Shown: one piece after another, positions 20,761 to 32,759 of the stretch
Position numbering within the stretch: position 1 is the stretch's first letter
Layout: each line of letters opens with the position of its first letter
Assembly: GCF_964204645.1 (NCBI RefSeq)
Contig: NC_134034.1
Coordinates: 5,639,414-5,699,413 of the forward strand
DNA length: 60,000 nucleotides
Reading direction: 5' to 3'
Source of the DNA: Tubulanus polymorphus
Taxonomy: Eukaryota; Nemertea; Palaeonemertea; Tubulaniformes; Tubulanidae
Program-made: the position numbers and the translations under genes
The notes under the pieces: generated by a model
Told to the model about the DNA's origin: nothing
What the model saw: only the letters and a program-made list of their open reading frames with translations
Database searches by the model: none

Positions 20761-21236
20761 AGCCTGGCGCACACGGGCGACAGTTTCGAGCAATTCTCGA
20801 GCAACTGCCCGAGTTGCTCGGCGTCGAACGAAAAAAATGGCTCGTCTGCGGCAAGGGGCGACAGCGATATCTCGTTGTCGAAAGGAATTGCTCCGTGTCG
20901 CCCAATATCAAACATGTTTGATATTGGGCGACGGAAAATTGCTTGTCGCCCAGAAATTGCTCGGCGATCGCTCGGGAGTTGCCCATGTGCGGTAGCTGGA
21001 GACGCCAAGCAACGAGCACCTCATCAACCTAGCCAATGACTAAACGAATAATTATCATGTGATGCTTCCAAATACGGCATCACCCGGGTTAGTAGCGTGG
21101 CCATCTTGACAAGTTACATGATAAAAACGTTTGGCGCGAAAGATAATCGCCTCTACGTCGCCAGTGGTCACATACGGTTGCTCAAAAATCGGTCGCAGCA
21201 ACCGGCGACTGAAAATTGCCTCGTGTGCGCCAGGGT
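20761..21236. mobile_element. 476-bp miniature inverted-repeat element
   Basis: Inverted ends agcctggcgcacacg (20761-20775) and cgtgtgcgccagggt (21222-21236) match at 14 of 15 positions. TAA before and TTA after fit a 3-bp TWA target duplication, as in PIF/Harbinger elements. The host frame is contiguous when the element and one duplication are removed. It has no coding capacity of its own. Open frames here are chance. Confidence 0.85.
20897..20932. repeat. Perfect 36-bp palindrome inside the miniature element
   Basis: The two 18-nt arms are exact reverse complements around 20914/20915, with the centre aaacatgttt. It sits near one third of the element. Confidence 0.95.
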
Positions 21237-21789
21237 TTATGCAAAGCTCAGAAGGTGGGTCCAGGGAAGAGAAACAGGAGTGGCTGCATTTGTAAAATCA
21301 CGAGAAGAATTTGAAAATGTCTTAAATTGTCCCAATTTCTTTAAAATGAATCCGAATGGAAGACTTAGATTTTTAAACGATGCGAATTCGAAGTCAATGC
21401 ACGAGTTATATGCTTTGAGCCAAAATAACCAAACATTGACTTTCAGTCACGGCCTGTCAGTGGATGCTCTTGCAGCTAGGGATTTGTATTGTACAAAAAT
21501 CCACGAGGCAACCCTTAGGGGTATTTGGAACAAAGCATCGAAACTTTTATATTCTAGTCAAACATATATAGCCAATTCTCCTTCTCTGGATTCAAGTATA
21601 CTTAGATTTAGCGTAATTAGTGAAAGTTCACATGTAAATCACCTGGTGTCGTATAACTTGAAAAATAACCAATGTTCATGTACTTGCAAACAATATAAAT
21701 TGTATAGTTTGTGCTCGCACAGTATTAAATTTGTGTGTTTTAAAGGTTTTTCAAGTAACTTGATGTTGAGATCCATAAGTAAGTAAAGA

Positions 21790-22300
21790 TTTAAATCGTG
21801 GTGGTGTTTTATTATGGGGCTATGGCTTATATTTTGGTTGTAGGTTATTTTCACCTTGCACTTTCTCTCTATTTCCTATTCAACTACGGTACGTATTATT
21901 TGGGACTTGAATACAGTTTATTGTTTCTGTATCAAAAAGATTCTTATACATTGTAAACTAGAGTACAATAATAATATCACAATATCTGTGATAAAAGGAT
22001 TATCATAAGAGCATAATCCCACAATAGATAAATAAATACCTAAAAAGTTAATTATTAGATATTAAAAGTATTTCTTCAGTTTCTTTCTATTAGACTGGAG
22101 AAATGCAATATTTCTTATATTTTGAATGCCCTTTTTAGCTATCAATTCATTTATTGTTGGATTTTACTCTTACTTTTGTTGGATGGGCCTTTGTATGTAC
22201 GATAATCTGAGCTTTGCTTGGTTCCTTCCAAGTCCAGATTTGTCATTCTTTTTGACTCGAAGTCCTTCCAAATTTTAATTTTATGTATTTTCGCACGCAA
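21790..22300. other. HAGH intron, nothing recognised
   Basis: AT-rich with no motif. Confidence 0.3.
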
Positions 22301-22469
22301 GTTTAAAAAAAAAAATATTTTAGGAGGTTGTTATACGCCCTATAATAAGTGTGTATACCAAATATCATCAAAATCCATCAAGATCTTGGGCCCAGGTCTG
22401 TGGGGGTCAAACATGTATACATGTAGTAACTTCAGTAAGACTTATCAGTGTGAATCCAGTCATTCATTC

Positions 22470-25174
22470 ATTGAGCATGTCTCTACTGCAATCTTTAAGA
22501 AAATCCCAGTGCCTACAGTGCCAGGTCCCAGTGAAAATGATGGATCTAATAGCCAAAGAATAGAATCATTTACTGCTACACTAAGTGCAGCGACACAAGA
22601 ACTTGATACGGATATTAGTGTGCCAAATCAGCCTCACGATTTCGATTATCCATACAGACAATATGGACAAAAAAGGGTTGTGAAAAGAAGGTTCAACGTT
22701 GCTTGGTATAAAGACTATCCATGGCTACATTATATCGAGGTGCGGGATGTGGTACTCTGCTACATACGCAGGCGTGCGAAGATTGAAAATAAACTTTCCA
22801 ATGAAAAAATTGACATGGCCTTTATTGAAAAAGGATACTGTAATTGGAAGGAGGCAACGGATGTGTTGAACAAACATCAACAATCGAATTGTCACCAGGA
22901 AGCCATGGAAAGAGTGACCACTCTACCAAAATCCACGATAGATGTTGGTTAGATGCTCAGCCAGACTCACTCCAAGGAGAAAATTAAAAATCGTAGGATA
23001 ATCACAAAGATATTTGAAAATGTGCGATTTTTGTCTAGTGATAGTTGACTAGGGTTAATCAAATAATGATATAAATATTAATAATGTCTGGGAAACAAAT
23101 AACAAATAAAAATAATGATTTAATGTGAAGAGTTGGTTTTAACGAAGAAAAAAAGAAATGTAAATAGCTTAGTCTAAGGGAATAATTCAGAAAACATGAT
23201 TCAGAAAATTGGTATATAGTGTTGGTGGTTGGAAATATATTTCTAGTTGGAGAGTGGTTGATGGAGGTTGCAGATTCTGTAGAAACCATACTAAATTTGG
23301 TAGGGAGAGATCACGTGGTTGAAACTTGGTAGAGGAAGAGAGTAGTTAGGTTGGGAAACGAGAAGAGAGAAGGGAGTTCGAATTTTGGCAGCCACCAGTA
23401 CAATTGTTAGTAGATCCCATGAGATTACCTAGTTGTTAGCTTATTTTTTGGAGAAGTTCATCTTCAGAGGCAATCGATCACTAGGCAAGGTTTAGCGCTT
23501 ATAGGCCACAATGAGGAAAATGGACATTTGCTGCAATTGCTCAAATTGCACGTCAGTAATGACCAATCCATCATGAAATGGCTCGAAAAAAAGACAAATA
23601 AATACACTAGCCACGATATTCAAAGTGAGATTTTGCACATTCTGGCTATGGATATTGTGCGAAGAACCACCGAGTCTGTAAAAAAATCGCAATTCTTCAC
23701 AGTTATGATCGATGAAGCCGCAGACACCGCCAATCGGGAGCAAGTTACATTTTTTGTTCGTTGGGTTGATGCTGACTTCAGAATTAATGAAGACGTCATT
23801 GGATTTTACGAATTTGGTGACATATCATCAAATACCCTCACTGCCGTTGTTGTTGACGTTCTTCAGCGCATGAATGTAACTATTACGAAACATCGCGGGC
23901 AATGTTATGATGGTGCCAGTAACATGCGAGGAAAGAAAAGTGGCCTTGCTGCTCAGATTTTAGCCCTTGAACCGAGGGCACTGTTTAATCATTGTTATGG
24001 ACATTCGTTGAACCTGGCAGTGAACGATGCAATCAAGGAGGTACAAAACAACAAAGGATGCCCTAGGCATCACTCACGAAATTTGCAAATTGGTTAAACA
24101 TTCACCACGCAGAGAAGGCATATTCAATCAGTTAAAGCAGGAAATTGAATCAGATTCGGCTGGTTTACGAGTGCTCTGTCCTACCAGATGGACAGTACGT
24201 GCTGGATCGCTTGGTAGTGTACGCGATAATTATGATGTCCTACAACAACTGTGGGAAGCGACATATGTTAAGGAAACTGATGTCAAGGGTAATTGGGGTT
24301 CATGCGCAAATGAGGCGCAACTTTCGATTATTGTTGGGGAGTTTCGTTAGGTCGTCTGATCTTGAAACATGCCGACCTGAGTAAAAGTCTCCAAAACCCA
24401 GAATTGACAGCATCAGCTGGACAGGAATTAGCCAAATTAACAGTTAAAACGCTCGAGAAAATGCGAAACGATCGTGACTTTGATTTATTCTATGACAAAG
24501 TGTTAGGTGAAACACCTTCTCGTGACGTTGGTGATCCACAGTTACCAAGAAAAAGCAGGGCACCCGCACGCTATGAAGATGGTCTAGCTGTTCCGGAATT
24601 CCCAACCACTCCTCGTGATCTGTACCGAAGACAATATTACGATGTCACTGACCGGGTCACTGCTGCCATAAAAGGTAGATTCGACCAGGATGGTTATCAT
24701 CAGTACAGTCATCTGCAAGACCTGCTGATAGCCACATGTAATCAGAGAGATTATAAAGTTCATTTATCTGCTGTAACTGATTTTTACACGTCCGACTTTG
24801 ATAAGGATCTCCTCGAAACACAGCTTAGTACCCTAGCAGTGAAATTTGAACATGTTGTATCAGTAGTACTCGGAGAAATTATAGGTCACTTAGAGAAGTT
24901 GCAAAAATGTGAACGTGCATTCTTCTCAGAAATATGTACTGTAATTAACTTAATAAAAGTACTGCCAGCTACCAATGCGACATCAAAAAGGTCATTCCCT
25001 GCGTTGAGAAGGTTGAAAAATTATTTGAGGTCTACTACAACTCAAATGAGATTAAATGACATCATGGTCATGCATGTCCACAAGGATATTGCAGATACAA
25101 TCAACATAATCAATTGTGTGAATCAATTTGTTGGCCAGTCCGAACATCGACTCAGCGTGTTTGGGAGGAATTAA
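22470..25174 (+). pseudogene. ZMYM1-like hAT transposase, broken
   Basis: The N-terminus carries a TTF-type finger block (FNVAWYKDYPWLHYIEVRD ... KGYCNWKEATDVLNKHQQSN, 22695-22900) in which the second Cys of the C-x2-C pair is replaced. A TAG at 22950-22952 follows. After HSKEKIKNRR...RFLS the gene is split by a 442-bp insertion. It resumes RQGLALIGHNEENG, then MIDEAADTANREQ (DUF4371-type region), QCYDGASNMRGKKSG and FNHCYGHSLNLAVNDA. Frameshifts occur near 24050 and 24340. It ends with ATSKRSFPALRRLKNYLRS (25000-25040), the hAT C-terminal dimerisation block. Such genes are hAT-derived. This copy is dead. Confidence 0.9.
23039..23480. mobile_element. 442-bp insertion with CTAG duplication inside the hAT gene
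   Basis: CTAG at 23035-23038 and 23481-23484 flank the insert. The host frame (RFLS then RQGLA) is continuous if the insert and one CTAG are removed. Termini are weakly inverted (tgatagttg versus tgatcgattg). AG-rich interior, no coding. A GT-AG intron reading is possible but would lose conserved residues. Confidence 0.65.
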
Positions 25175-25179
25175 ATGCA

Positions 25180-25750
25180 AGAAAGTAGATAAGACACTTT
25201 CCGGTCCCAGTTACTGGTCTCGTAAATATGTTTAGTTTATAATGATATTGCAATTAAAAGCAGGAATAGGATGTATATATTTATGTAAAATCATTCGTAC
25301 CGGTACGTACAGTTCGAAATCAATCAGAGAAATTGTTTAAGTTTTGACGAATGGAATACAATTATTTGAAGGCTGCAATACACGACGAGGTAGGCTTCTA
25401 TTTTAAGATATTGCTCTCACTAACACGCAATAATTTGTGTGGGTATGATCCTCCAGAAGCCCCCAGAAGCCATGAAAATGCATACCCCCAGACCCCCCTC
25501 TATATTGCGCGCCTTCGGCGCGCTTATCAAACGGCTTCGCCGTCGATGCGTATGGTTTTTCTTTATTTCTTAGTCGGTCCATATATTTTATGCTTCCGCT
25601 GCCCCTGCTCAACTCTCTACAGAAGTTTGATTGTGCAAGATGCAAAAAATAAAGGATGCCATGAGCTCATAATTTTAAGATTGCACTATATCACCAATGG
25701 TTATAATTGCACACTATCAAGAACTGATTGGGCAGCGAAGAAAAGTTGAC
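25180..25750. repeat. Non-coding stretch with short GC hairpins
   Basis: Two small perfect hairpins: GCGCGCC-ttc-GGCGCGC (25507-25523) and ACGGC-ttc-GCCGT (25531-25543). Both have the loop TTC. No protein is recognised. Confidence 0.6.
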
Positions 25751-25751
25751 T

Positions 25752-26090
25752 GATTTTATGTTGGGGGCAGAAACTGCTGCGGCCCTAATAAAAACTGCTG
25801 AAGTGACAATCAGTGATAGTCTTCTGGTACCAATGATTATGACAGGTTTGCCAGCAGATTATAAACCATTTATAACCATCTCAGAAGGACAAATTGTCAT
25901 TTAGCGATTTTAAAATATCATTAAAAAACATCGAAAAAAGTGTTATAACAGAACAATACAATTACGAGAGAAAAAATTACGAGAGAAATGATAAATTGCA
26001 CGTCGATTCCTCCACTACGCATGTAGTAAACAACATATCGAAGTTTGTTTGTTTTGATTATGGTTTCATCCCGCAGGACATTACTTAAGA
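25752..26090 (+). pseudogene. Ty1/Copia gag fragment
   Basis: Frames read ISDSLLVPMIMTGLPADYKPF and, after a frameshift, LSFSDFKISLKNIEKS, which match the UBN2/gag block of Copia elements (SDxLLIxMxLKGLPxxYKPF ... LTFxEFKxxLxxxE). The piece ends in degenerate sequence. Confidence 0.65.
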
Positions 26091-26546
26091 GATGGCAGAT
26101 GGAACACAAACCAGCAACGTGGCATCGCCAAAATCTGCCTAGGTTTTTGCAGGAAGTTATTGTACAGAATGCGCTGTAGGTTCTGTCGTTTGATCAAAAC
26201 ATTCATTCAGAGCAAGTGGCTACAGAGAAAGGCGTTAATGTGTTTTTTCAGCGTGACTTAGGCGCGCTTATTATTTGATTGCATAATTAGAATAATACCG
26301 TGACCTCGATTATTGGCTTTTGAGAGGTTTCTGGCCGATGATTGACTGTATGGAACTGTGAAGAAGTTGAGAGCTGATAGAAGTGGAGAATTCATATGAA
26401 AGGATTTCATGACATTATTGATAAATAACAAATGAGTTTGAACAAGAACCATAATTCTAAATATGGACTTTCCTCAATTTACATGACCGAGCATGTTTTA
26501 TCCATAATATCCATAACTGCTAGAGTCTAAGCATTTATGATTCACA

Positions 26547-26830
26547 AAGATGAAAGAACTAGGTGTATTGAGTTGGTTTCTGTGTATAGAATTCAATGTA
26601 AATAATGACTGTATTCAGCTTAGTCGGAAACAGTACTTACTTAAAGTGTTAGAGAGGTTTTGCACGAGTGAATGCAAACCTATGTCCACCCTATCCGACC
26701 TGAAACTAGAATTTTATCCTGAATCTGAGCCATGTGATCAAAAGCTGTATAGACAAGCTGTTGGAAATCTCATCTACTTAACAAGGGACATGTCTGGTAA
26801 CCTGGAATGCATAATCTTGTTAGACATAAG
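26547..26830 (+). pseudogene. Ty1/Copia reverse-transcriptase C-terminal fragment
   Basis: MKELGVLSWFLCIEF, QLSRKQYLLKVLERF and LYRQAVGNLIYLTRDM are the classic end of the Copia RT (MKDLGxLxxFLGIEI ... YRxxVGSLxYLxxxTRPD). It is cut off before RNase H. It belongs with the gag piece 0.5 kb upstream, with most of pol deleted between them. Confidence 0.85.
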
Positions 26831-26839
26831 TGCTACCAA

Positions 26840-27715
26840 TAAGCAACAGCTACGAGGACACAGGAAAAATCAACTGGTGTGTTTACTGATTTACTGCGGA
26901 TCGAAATGCCCACAGTGCAAACAACAGTGCAGTTCTAAGCCAAGCAGTTGTTTGCAGTGGCGTTGGAACCGTAGAGACTGCAGAGGCGAAAGCCACAGCA
27001 ATAATTTACTGAATGGCATTTTTTTCATTCTATACTATGTTTTTGACGAAATTAAAGTAAATTTGCAGCGGCAATTTTTAAAACCTGCCAAAAATCGGCA
27101 ATTGGCAGCCGCATTCAAAAATTGCATCCAACGCGCCTGTGTTGTGATAAATGTGATCAATCGTAAATTGATCAAATTAATAATCTAATGGGTACATGAC
27201 TAATTTACGGCTGAGTAGAGAAACTTTTTTCGATCAGTCAGATCTCAGGTCGTCTTGTTTATACTAAAGTTTCAGCTGGTTAAGTCTATACAATTTTGGT
27301 GGCCTATGCCCTTAATTCTTACCCCATTCAAGGGACGTGAGCATGCTGACCAACCCTCCAAAAGGTTCAACTCCTATCGCGCTTCATGAATTTAATTTAT
27401 TGAATAATGATAAGTGACTCCATGATTTGACAGTTTAACAATATGTTTCCATGCCTACATACCAAACTTCAGGTGGTAACATATTGTTTAACTTTAAAAT
27501 CATATAAATAGAATTTCGAATATCATAGATAAATATAGCTGCACAGCAGCAATAACGGGTTTCGCCCTAACTGGTTCATATATCTCACTGGGAAGCGTCA
27601 TCGAAATAATTCTACAGTCCATAACATATGACTTATTTCGCAACCTGGGTCAACAATATACTGGATATGTGGATCCAGCTACATAAAAGGGGTACCATGT
27701 TAAAAGTATCCATGT
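26840..27715. other. HAGH intron, nothing recognised
   Basis: No clear motif beyond the Copia fragment. Confidence 0.3.
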
Positions 27716-27722
27716 ACCAAAT

Positions 27723-28770
27723 CAGTGCTTCATCTAGCATTAAAAAAGGGCAGGGTGCTGATTTCAAATAGGGGCATTTTTACGCGTGATTCCATTGGAG
27801 CAAGGGCACATAATAACGCACACACGTCCGTTTTAGGGGCAACCTGCAATGTTCCCTATTGCATAGAATCGAGGTACCCCCTACTACAATTGAGGACTAG
27901 AAACTATGTTTCACTCTTGCCATGAGTGACACACTTGACCACAGTACATCCTTACACCTATGCCTGTCAATGAACAAAAATAATCAGATAGGGCTTTCAA
28001 AATTATTTGGAAAACCAGTTGCAGACAAAAAATGGCAGAAAAAAGCAATCTCAAAAAGCAAATGATACAGCGAAAAAAAGCCAGCAATAGTGTATAGGCC
28101 TACAAGAAATTGCATATTTTTAATCTTAGAAATATCAAATTAATTGATTTAAATTGATAGTGTTAGTGATTGGCGAGTGACTGTTGATAATTGGTAGGCA
28201 GCCAGCTTAAGAACACATTTTTGCTATTAGGCCACTCAAACTAAAAGTCTCTCTGTGAGTTCACCGAAAAAAGTTTTTCACCTTGTGTATATAGAATTTG
28301 TCTAATAGTCTAGATAAAAAGATCCAGAGCATCACGATGTGTTCAAAACGAAACAATCCATCGAATATACACTACCAGCTTTATAACGGCAGTCGCTAGA
28401 ATGATTGGCAGTAGTTTGGAAGGCAGCCAATTTCTTGGAAACTAAAACTAGGCCACGCGTCTGATGCACGTTTTCACACGATGCACACTGACTGCAGTAC
28501 ATTTAAATATAACCACTGATCACATGAGCTACTATCGTTGATATCATACGAGATATTTCATAGCCGTCGCACGATTCTTACTTACAGTCTTACTTACAGT
28601 GCGAAAGCTTATTTTGAAAGCCCTGACTCATTACTCGTGACTCGAGGGCGGGCCTACGGCAAGTGATGAGGGCACAAGGGAGAGCATGGGACACATCTGA
28701 AGGGCACAAGGGCGGCTATTTTAGGGGGCGGGGCGGACCGCCCCTCCATTTTTGGCTAGATGAAGCACTG
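27723..28770. mobile_element. 1048-bp non-autonomous element with 16-bp inverted ends
   Basis: CAGTGCTTCATCTAGC (27723-27738) is repeated exactly inverted at 28755-28770. The direct repeat caaat flanks it at 27718-27722 and 28771-28775. The CAGTG start resembles hAT ends, but the duplication is 5 bp instead of 8. No coding was found. A stretch near 28383-28412 ('ctagaatgattggcag') recurs at 50763-50792. Confidence 0.8.
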
Positions 28771-28779
28771 CAAATTGGC

Positions 28780-29580
28780 TGAACCGAAGATATGGTTGTT
28801 ACTAAGTCCCTGGTGGAAGTTACCCGAACTAGTCTGTCGCACATGCTCTCCTTGCACGTTTTGATCCATGATTTTGTTAATACTAGGTTGATCTACCTTT
28901 ATGCATCAATTTGTTCAGTGAGGAGTTTGCATTCAGAAATTAACAACGATTTTTAAGAAAGTTGTTTTTGTTTTCATTTATCAGTGACAAGTTTACATAT
29001 TGCACATATGTTTGAACTATAACAACTTTGAAAACAAACTTAACTACGTATACACAATGAACATCAATCTACTTCAATCACAAAGAGGGAATTATAGGTA
29101 ACAAAATTATAGCATTGTCGGGATTCGAATATGATGTGGTATCAACTGTGTCAACGTCTTTGAAGCGATTTAGGTAATGTTGAGTTCGTCTACCAAACGG
29201 AAGATGGTACAAAATGGTGGCGATAGATGAAACAGAAATGGGAAAAGACGGATCGGGACTTTACGCAATATACGCACATTCAAAATGGTCAAGCTGAGTT
29301 ATATTTCTGACAGAATTGAAAATTATTTTTATAAGCTGTTAGTAGTCGAATCTGAGAGGAGTTACATTTTACGAAAAGTTTTTGGCTGGAAAGTGGAAAA
29401 TTTATAATAATAATAATAACAATCAACAGAATTACAAGAGGGTTTCTGCGAACGCAGCAGAAACCCTGATAATATTGGTAAATACCAGAGAATCTTTCTA
29501 TTCGAGGTGTCGAACGGATCAATGAAGTCCTTTTTAAACTGCATTTCATACGCAGACATACAGTTGCATATTTTTGCACT
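28780..29580. other. HAGH intron, nothing recognised
   Basis: No element was identified between the 1048-bp element and the next HAGH exon. Confidence 0.35.
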
Positions 29581-29583
29581 AAC

Positions 29584-29689
29584 CTGTGAAGGCAGCAGGA
29601 TCCTCTCCGCTTTGCCCTTGTACAAAATAACAAATATGTCCTGTTGTATGACAAGGTGTAAACAAACACTGTACATCCAGATTACCAAT
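29584..29689 (-). CDS. HAGH: HAGH exon (TPCHTTGH zinc-ligand segment)
   Basis: A 106-nt exon with acceptor cttgaatag before 29689 and donor gttagt after 29584. It encodes [23 protein letters not shown] and [12 protein letters not shown]. The His of TPCHTxGH is a metal ligand of glyoxalase II, and the segment aligns with human HAGH (TPCHTSGHICYFV) from memory. It enters in phase 0 and leaves in phase 1, which fits the neighbouring exons. Confidence 0.95.
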
Positions 29690-30141
29690 CTATTCAAGAA
29701 AAATTAAAGAGATAATTTACCGACCTTTTGGCTATGCGTTATACATGTATTAAATTATGCTATATTATATCGACAGACTGTTTTTATCATTGAAAGCATT
29801 GTGTTTGGTGTTGCAATGGATCAGCTTAGTAGTAATCCTACTACTTAAAATTCTAATATCGACGAACAGTGCAACTTGTCACTATCATATCATCATTATG
29901 TATTAATTGTTATTGCCAACAATAATGTATCAACATGTATAAACAGTTCAGATTAGCCAACCTAAATCGTTCATTGCTTGCTCGTACTAGGAAAAGGGCG
30001 ATCAATTGTTGATTGTTGATTGCGGACAATTTCTAAATATCGATTTTATCGAAAACGATTACATTAACACTAGTGTCCAAAACTGAAATGCTACCCTCCA
30101 AAAAATACCTTAAAATTTGGAAAATCTGGCTTAGAACAGAC

Positions 30142-30262
30142 CTTTATTTTATCATCATGTTTCACTTTTTCAGTCAGAGCACCAATACGATCATCTCCAC
30201 CATAGACATCTACCTTACCAGGATGTAACTTAACAAGGTCTTCATTACCTCCAGCATGATCC
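30142..30262 (-). CDS. HAGH: HAGH exon (WDHAGGN zinc-ligand segment)
   Basis: A 121-nt exon with acceptor ttctatcag before 30262 and donor gtctgt after 30142. It completes the Trp codon from the previous exon and continues [31 protein letters not shown] and KHDDKIK. The Asp and His of WDHAGG complete the THHHxDH metal-binding motif. It ends in phase 0. Confidence 0.95.
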
Positions 30263-30269
30263 CTGATAG

Positions 30270-31370
30270 AAAACAGTTGAAATTTCAGATTTCATTGAAT
30301 TCCATTACATAGTTTCTTATAGTATCTAAAGATCAAATACTCCTCTAAAATTTTATTTTCTTCAACTATTTGAGCTTGGTTGACCAAAAAATTCTATTCA
30401 AATAATCAATGGACCAATCTCCCAGCTACCATGTGTATTTTAACATATTTTTTAACATATCAATTCACACCAGCAACCAGATATCTCATTAACCCTTCAT
30501 GTGCCGAATTGCTTAAAAACAGTTATCTCCCAGTGCCAAATTAATTTGCATAACAAAAGCCACTGAAGATAAATTGTATTTAATCAGTCACAGCACAGAT
30601 AGCATAAGAGATGGACGCTTATAGTCAATGACAGAGTGGTCCCCAAAATATGCAAAAATGTTTTTGACCCTTGACATGACCTTTTGTGGCCCTTGACCTC
30701 AAATTTGACCTCGCGACCAGAAAATGAGAAAAAATCATAGATATGTTAAGAATTTTCAGAATTAAGAACTTTATTTTTGAATATAACTGTATAAAACATG
30801 TAATACATGATAACTACAATATCTCAGCAACAAAAATTGTTTTTCATGATGAATCCAGGGAGAAACACATTAGTGATTGGAAGGTCAGAAGCAAACAGTT
30901 GGTAGCTAGGGGTCTGATCGGTAAGTGTGATCTGTGTGAAATTTTGGACAGTACTGACTACAAATTAGTAAAGTTAAATAGTTATATTGTGCCTAGAAAC
31001 CCTAAGAACTGAAATAATATGCTGAAATTCATACACAATTTCTACATTGCCAAAATATTGAGTATGGCCATTTTTGCTTTCCACTGCTTTGTGTAAATCC
31101 TGCGCATTGGCGAAACCGCGTGGAGTGGGGCCAACATGTCTAGACCCCTATTTGTACACCACCTGGATATGGAATCTCTCGAAACAGTCAACGGCGCACA
31201 TCGCCAACCCACATTGCTGACAGCAGTATTTAGTTTGTGTACTGTATCTGGCATAGGGTTACCACTTGATTTCCCCAGCCTTTTGCACAGGGACTTCAAT
31301 AAAATTTCAATAAAATCCTTGTGGCTCCATCTTAGAATCTGGATGTATTGAAGTCTCTCTTAATCTTTGA
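30270..31370. other. HAGH intron, nothing firm
   Basis: Open frames at 30743-31012 (plus) and 31042-31299 (minus) show no motif I recognise. The minus frame may be the degraded end of the piggyBac scrap next to it. Confidence 0.3.
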
Positions 31371-31374
31371 AACA

Positions 31375-31565
31375 ACCCCACTGATGTAGGTTTTGTAGTC
31401 ACATATGATTTCAGGCTTTCTTGCTTGTGTGTAGCCAGAGGGTTCTTTTATCCCATATTTGAAAATTTTCGACATCATTCCCATGGATAGAGGAAATGAC
31501 ATTAACCTTTTTCATATCCATCCATACCACAGCTGACATTCCACCATGATACCACAAGATCAGCA
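31375..31565 (-). pseudogene. piggyBac transposase fragment (copy 3)
   Basis: Minus-strand reading gives LWYHGGMSAVVWMDMKKVNV, ISSIHGN and, after a frameshift, RKPEIICDYKTYISGV. This matches the piggyBac segment ending in the third catalytic Asp (V.DYNxxMGGVD). The following GVD is degraded to GVV. No ends were found. Confidence 0.6.
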
Positions 31566-31569
31566 GGTT

Positions 31570-32660
31570 TCTCTAACTGATGCGCAAGGAAACACGCATC
31601 AAGAAATATTTGAAAGAACTCTGTTTATACCAGCATTTAAACAGAATATCTTTTAGGTTCAAGCGGCAACCGGACAAGAAAGAAATTCTAAAAATGGGCT
31701 TGCTGACATGGTTGTACTGAAAGCTTGCTTGGCGGTTTTGTATTTCTGTAGTATAATTAACAGAACTTTGAACTGATTGCATACTTTTTAAAGAGCTAAG
31801 AGATCGGTGTTGTCGTACATCGTAACATGAAATGTTAAACACGTAGACTGGGAATTGGAATGGTTTTATTGTAGACGTGGACCAAGTTAGTGCAAGCTTT
31901 TGGATACTTGTTATTTGAACATTGTAGTGTCTTAACGGAATCTATCGTCATGTTGATAATTGCTAAATTACTTAACGGATTGTGTTGAAGTGATTTTTCA
32001 TAGAAAAATTTACAGCTGAAAGAGTGAAGAGAGGCAAACACGAAAATAGATAGGAGCCACGATTTTTATTTTTTAAATAATTAAAGACAAGAGAAAGTTG
32101 CATCTCCTTTAAATGACAATCCACTACGATCATCCGATTAAGTATATTGTCACCATAGACTACCACCCCCTGGCTCTTGTAGAGACAGGGAACCAGTCTT
32201 CAATTCAATTCAGAATTTAATTTACAGAAAATAGGGTTTTAAATTTTAGATATTCAAACTGAAAAACATAAATGTTCATACAGAGATTTTTCAAATGGTC
32301 GCTAACGCAAGCCCCAATGAAAGTAAAAGAAAATTAAAATAATGTTTTAAAAACATGAAAATAAATGTTTTATTGTGAAATTTTAATTGTGTTAATAAAG
32401 AATGAATTGAATTGTCGGCAGCACTATGTCGCGCATGAATACCAATTTCAATACTGATCATGCACGCTCAACCAAGGTTGGTATGCGCTGCTGAAATAAC
32501 AAAAACGATTTAACAAAATCATAAAACGACGACAACTGATATAGCCAATATACAAAAGGAACCTAGATTTTATTACTGCATTAAATGTGTGTAAATATCA
32601 GAGCTGAAGAAAGTTTCTTACGAAAGTTATCGACTCCACAAGCAAGTTATCAATCCGTGT
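31570..32660. other. HAGH intron, nothing recognised
   Basis: No motif was seen. Confidence 0.3.
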
Positions 32661-32669
32661 GATAGCAAT

Positions 32670-32759
32670 ATGGGCTTGCAAGCATGCAAGCCCATAAAAA
32701 CACGAAGTTTCAATCTCACACTAGAGATCATTGTCAGATGACGATCTCTAGTGTGAGAT
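32670..32759. repeat. Two adjacent hairpins
   Basis: ATGGGCTTGC / GCAAGCCCAT (32670-32679, 32686-32695) with a 6-nt loop, then a perfect 17-bp stem ATCTCACACTAGAGATC / its complement (32713-32729, 32743-32759) with a 13-nt loop. No coding nearby. Confidence 0.9.

Larger units (their letters stand above)
20575..21786 (+). pseudogene. SWIM-finger MULE-type transposase C-terminal part, interrupted
   Basis: Before the insertion it encodes LKSCMISDVKVNGG and PPSKFYTNMSES, a block typical of C-terminal regions of SWIM-containing MULE-like proteins. After the insertion it resumes AKLRRWVQGRETGVAAFVKS and runs open to 21786. Near its end is CSCTCKQYKLYSLCSH, a complete SWIM finger (CxC...CxH). The catalytic N-terminal half is absent. 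Removing the 476-bp insert restores the frame. I know similar proteins as multi-copy genes in invertebrates, from memory. Confidence 0.7.

Noticed and set aside
20706-21019. Overlapping frames inside the miniature element as genes
   Set aside because: They arise from the palindromic element sequence. The real coding frame is that of the interrupted SWIM gene.
23035-23484. The 442-bp insert as an ordinary intron
   Set aside because: A GT-AG cut would give RFLQG and lose conserved residues, whereas removing the insert plus one CTAG keeps RFLSRQG. Kept as possible but less likely.
29289-29707. Longer frames overlapping HAGH exon 4
   Set aside because: The exon boundaries and conserved TPCHTTGH reading identify the real frame. 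The others are shadows or read into the intron.
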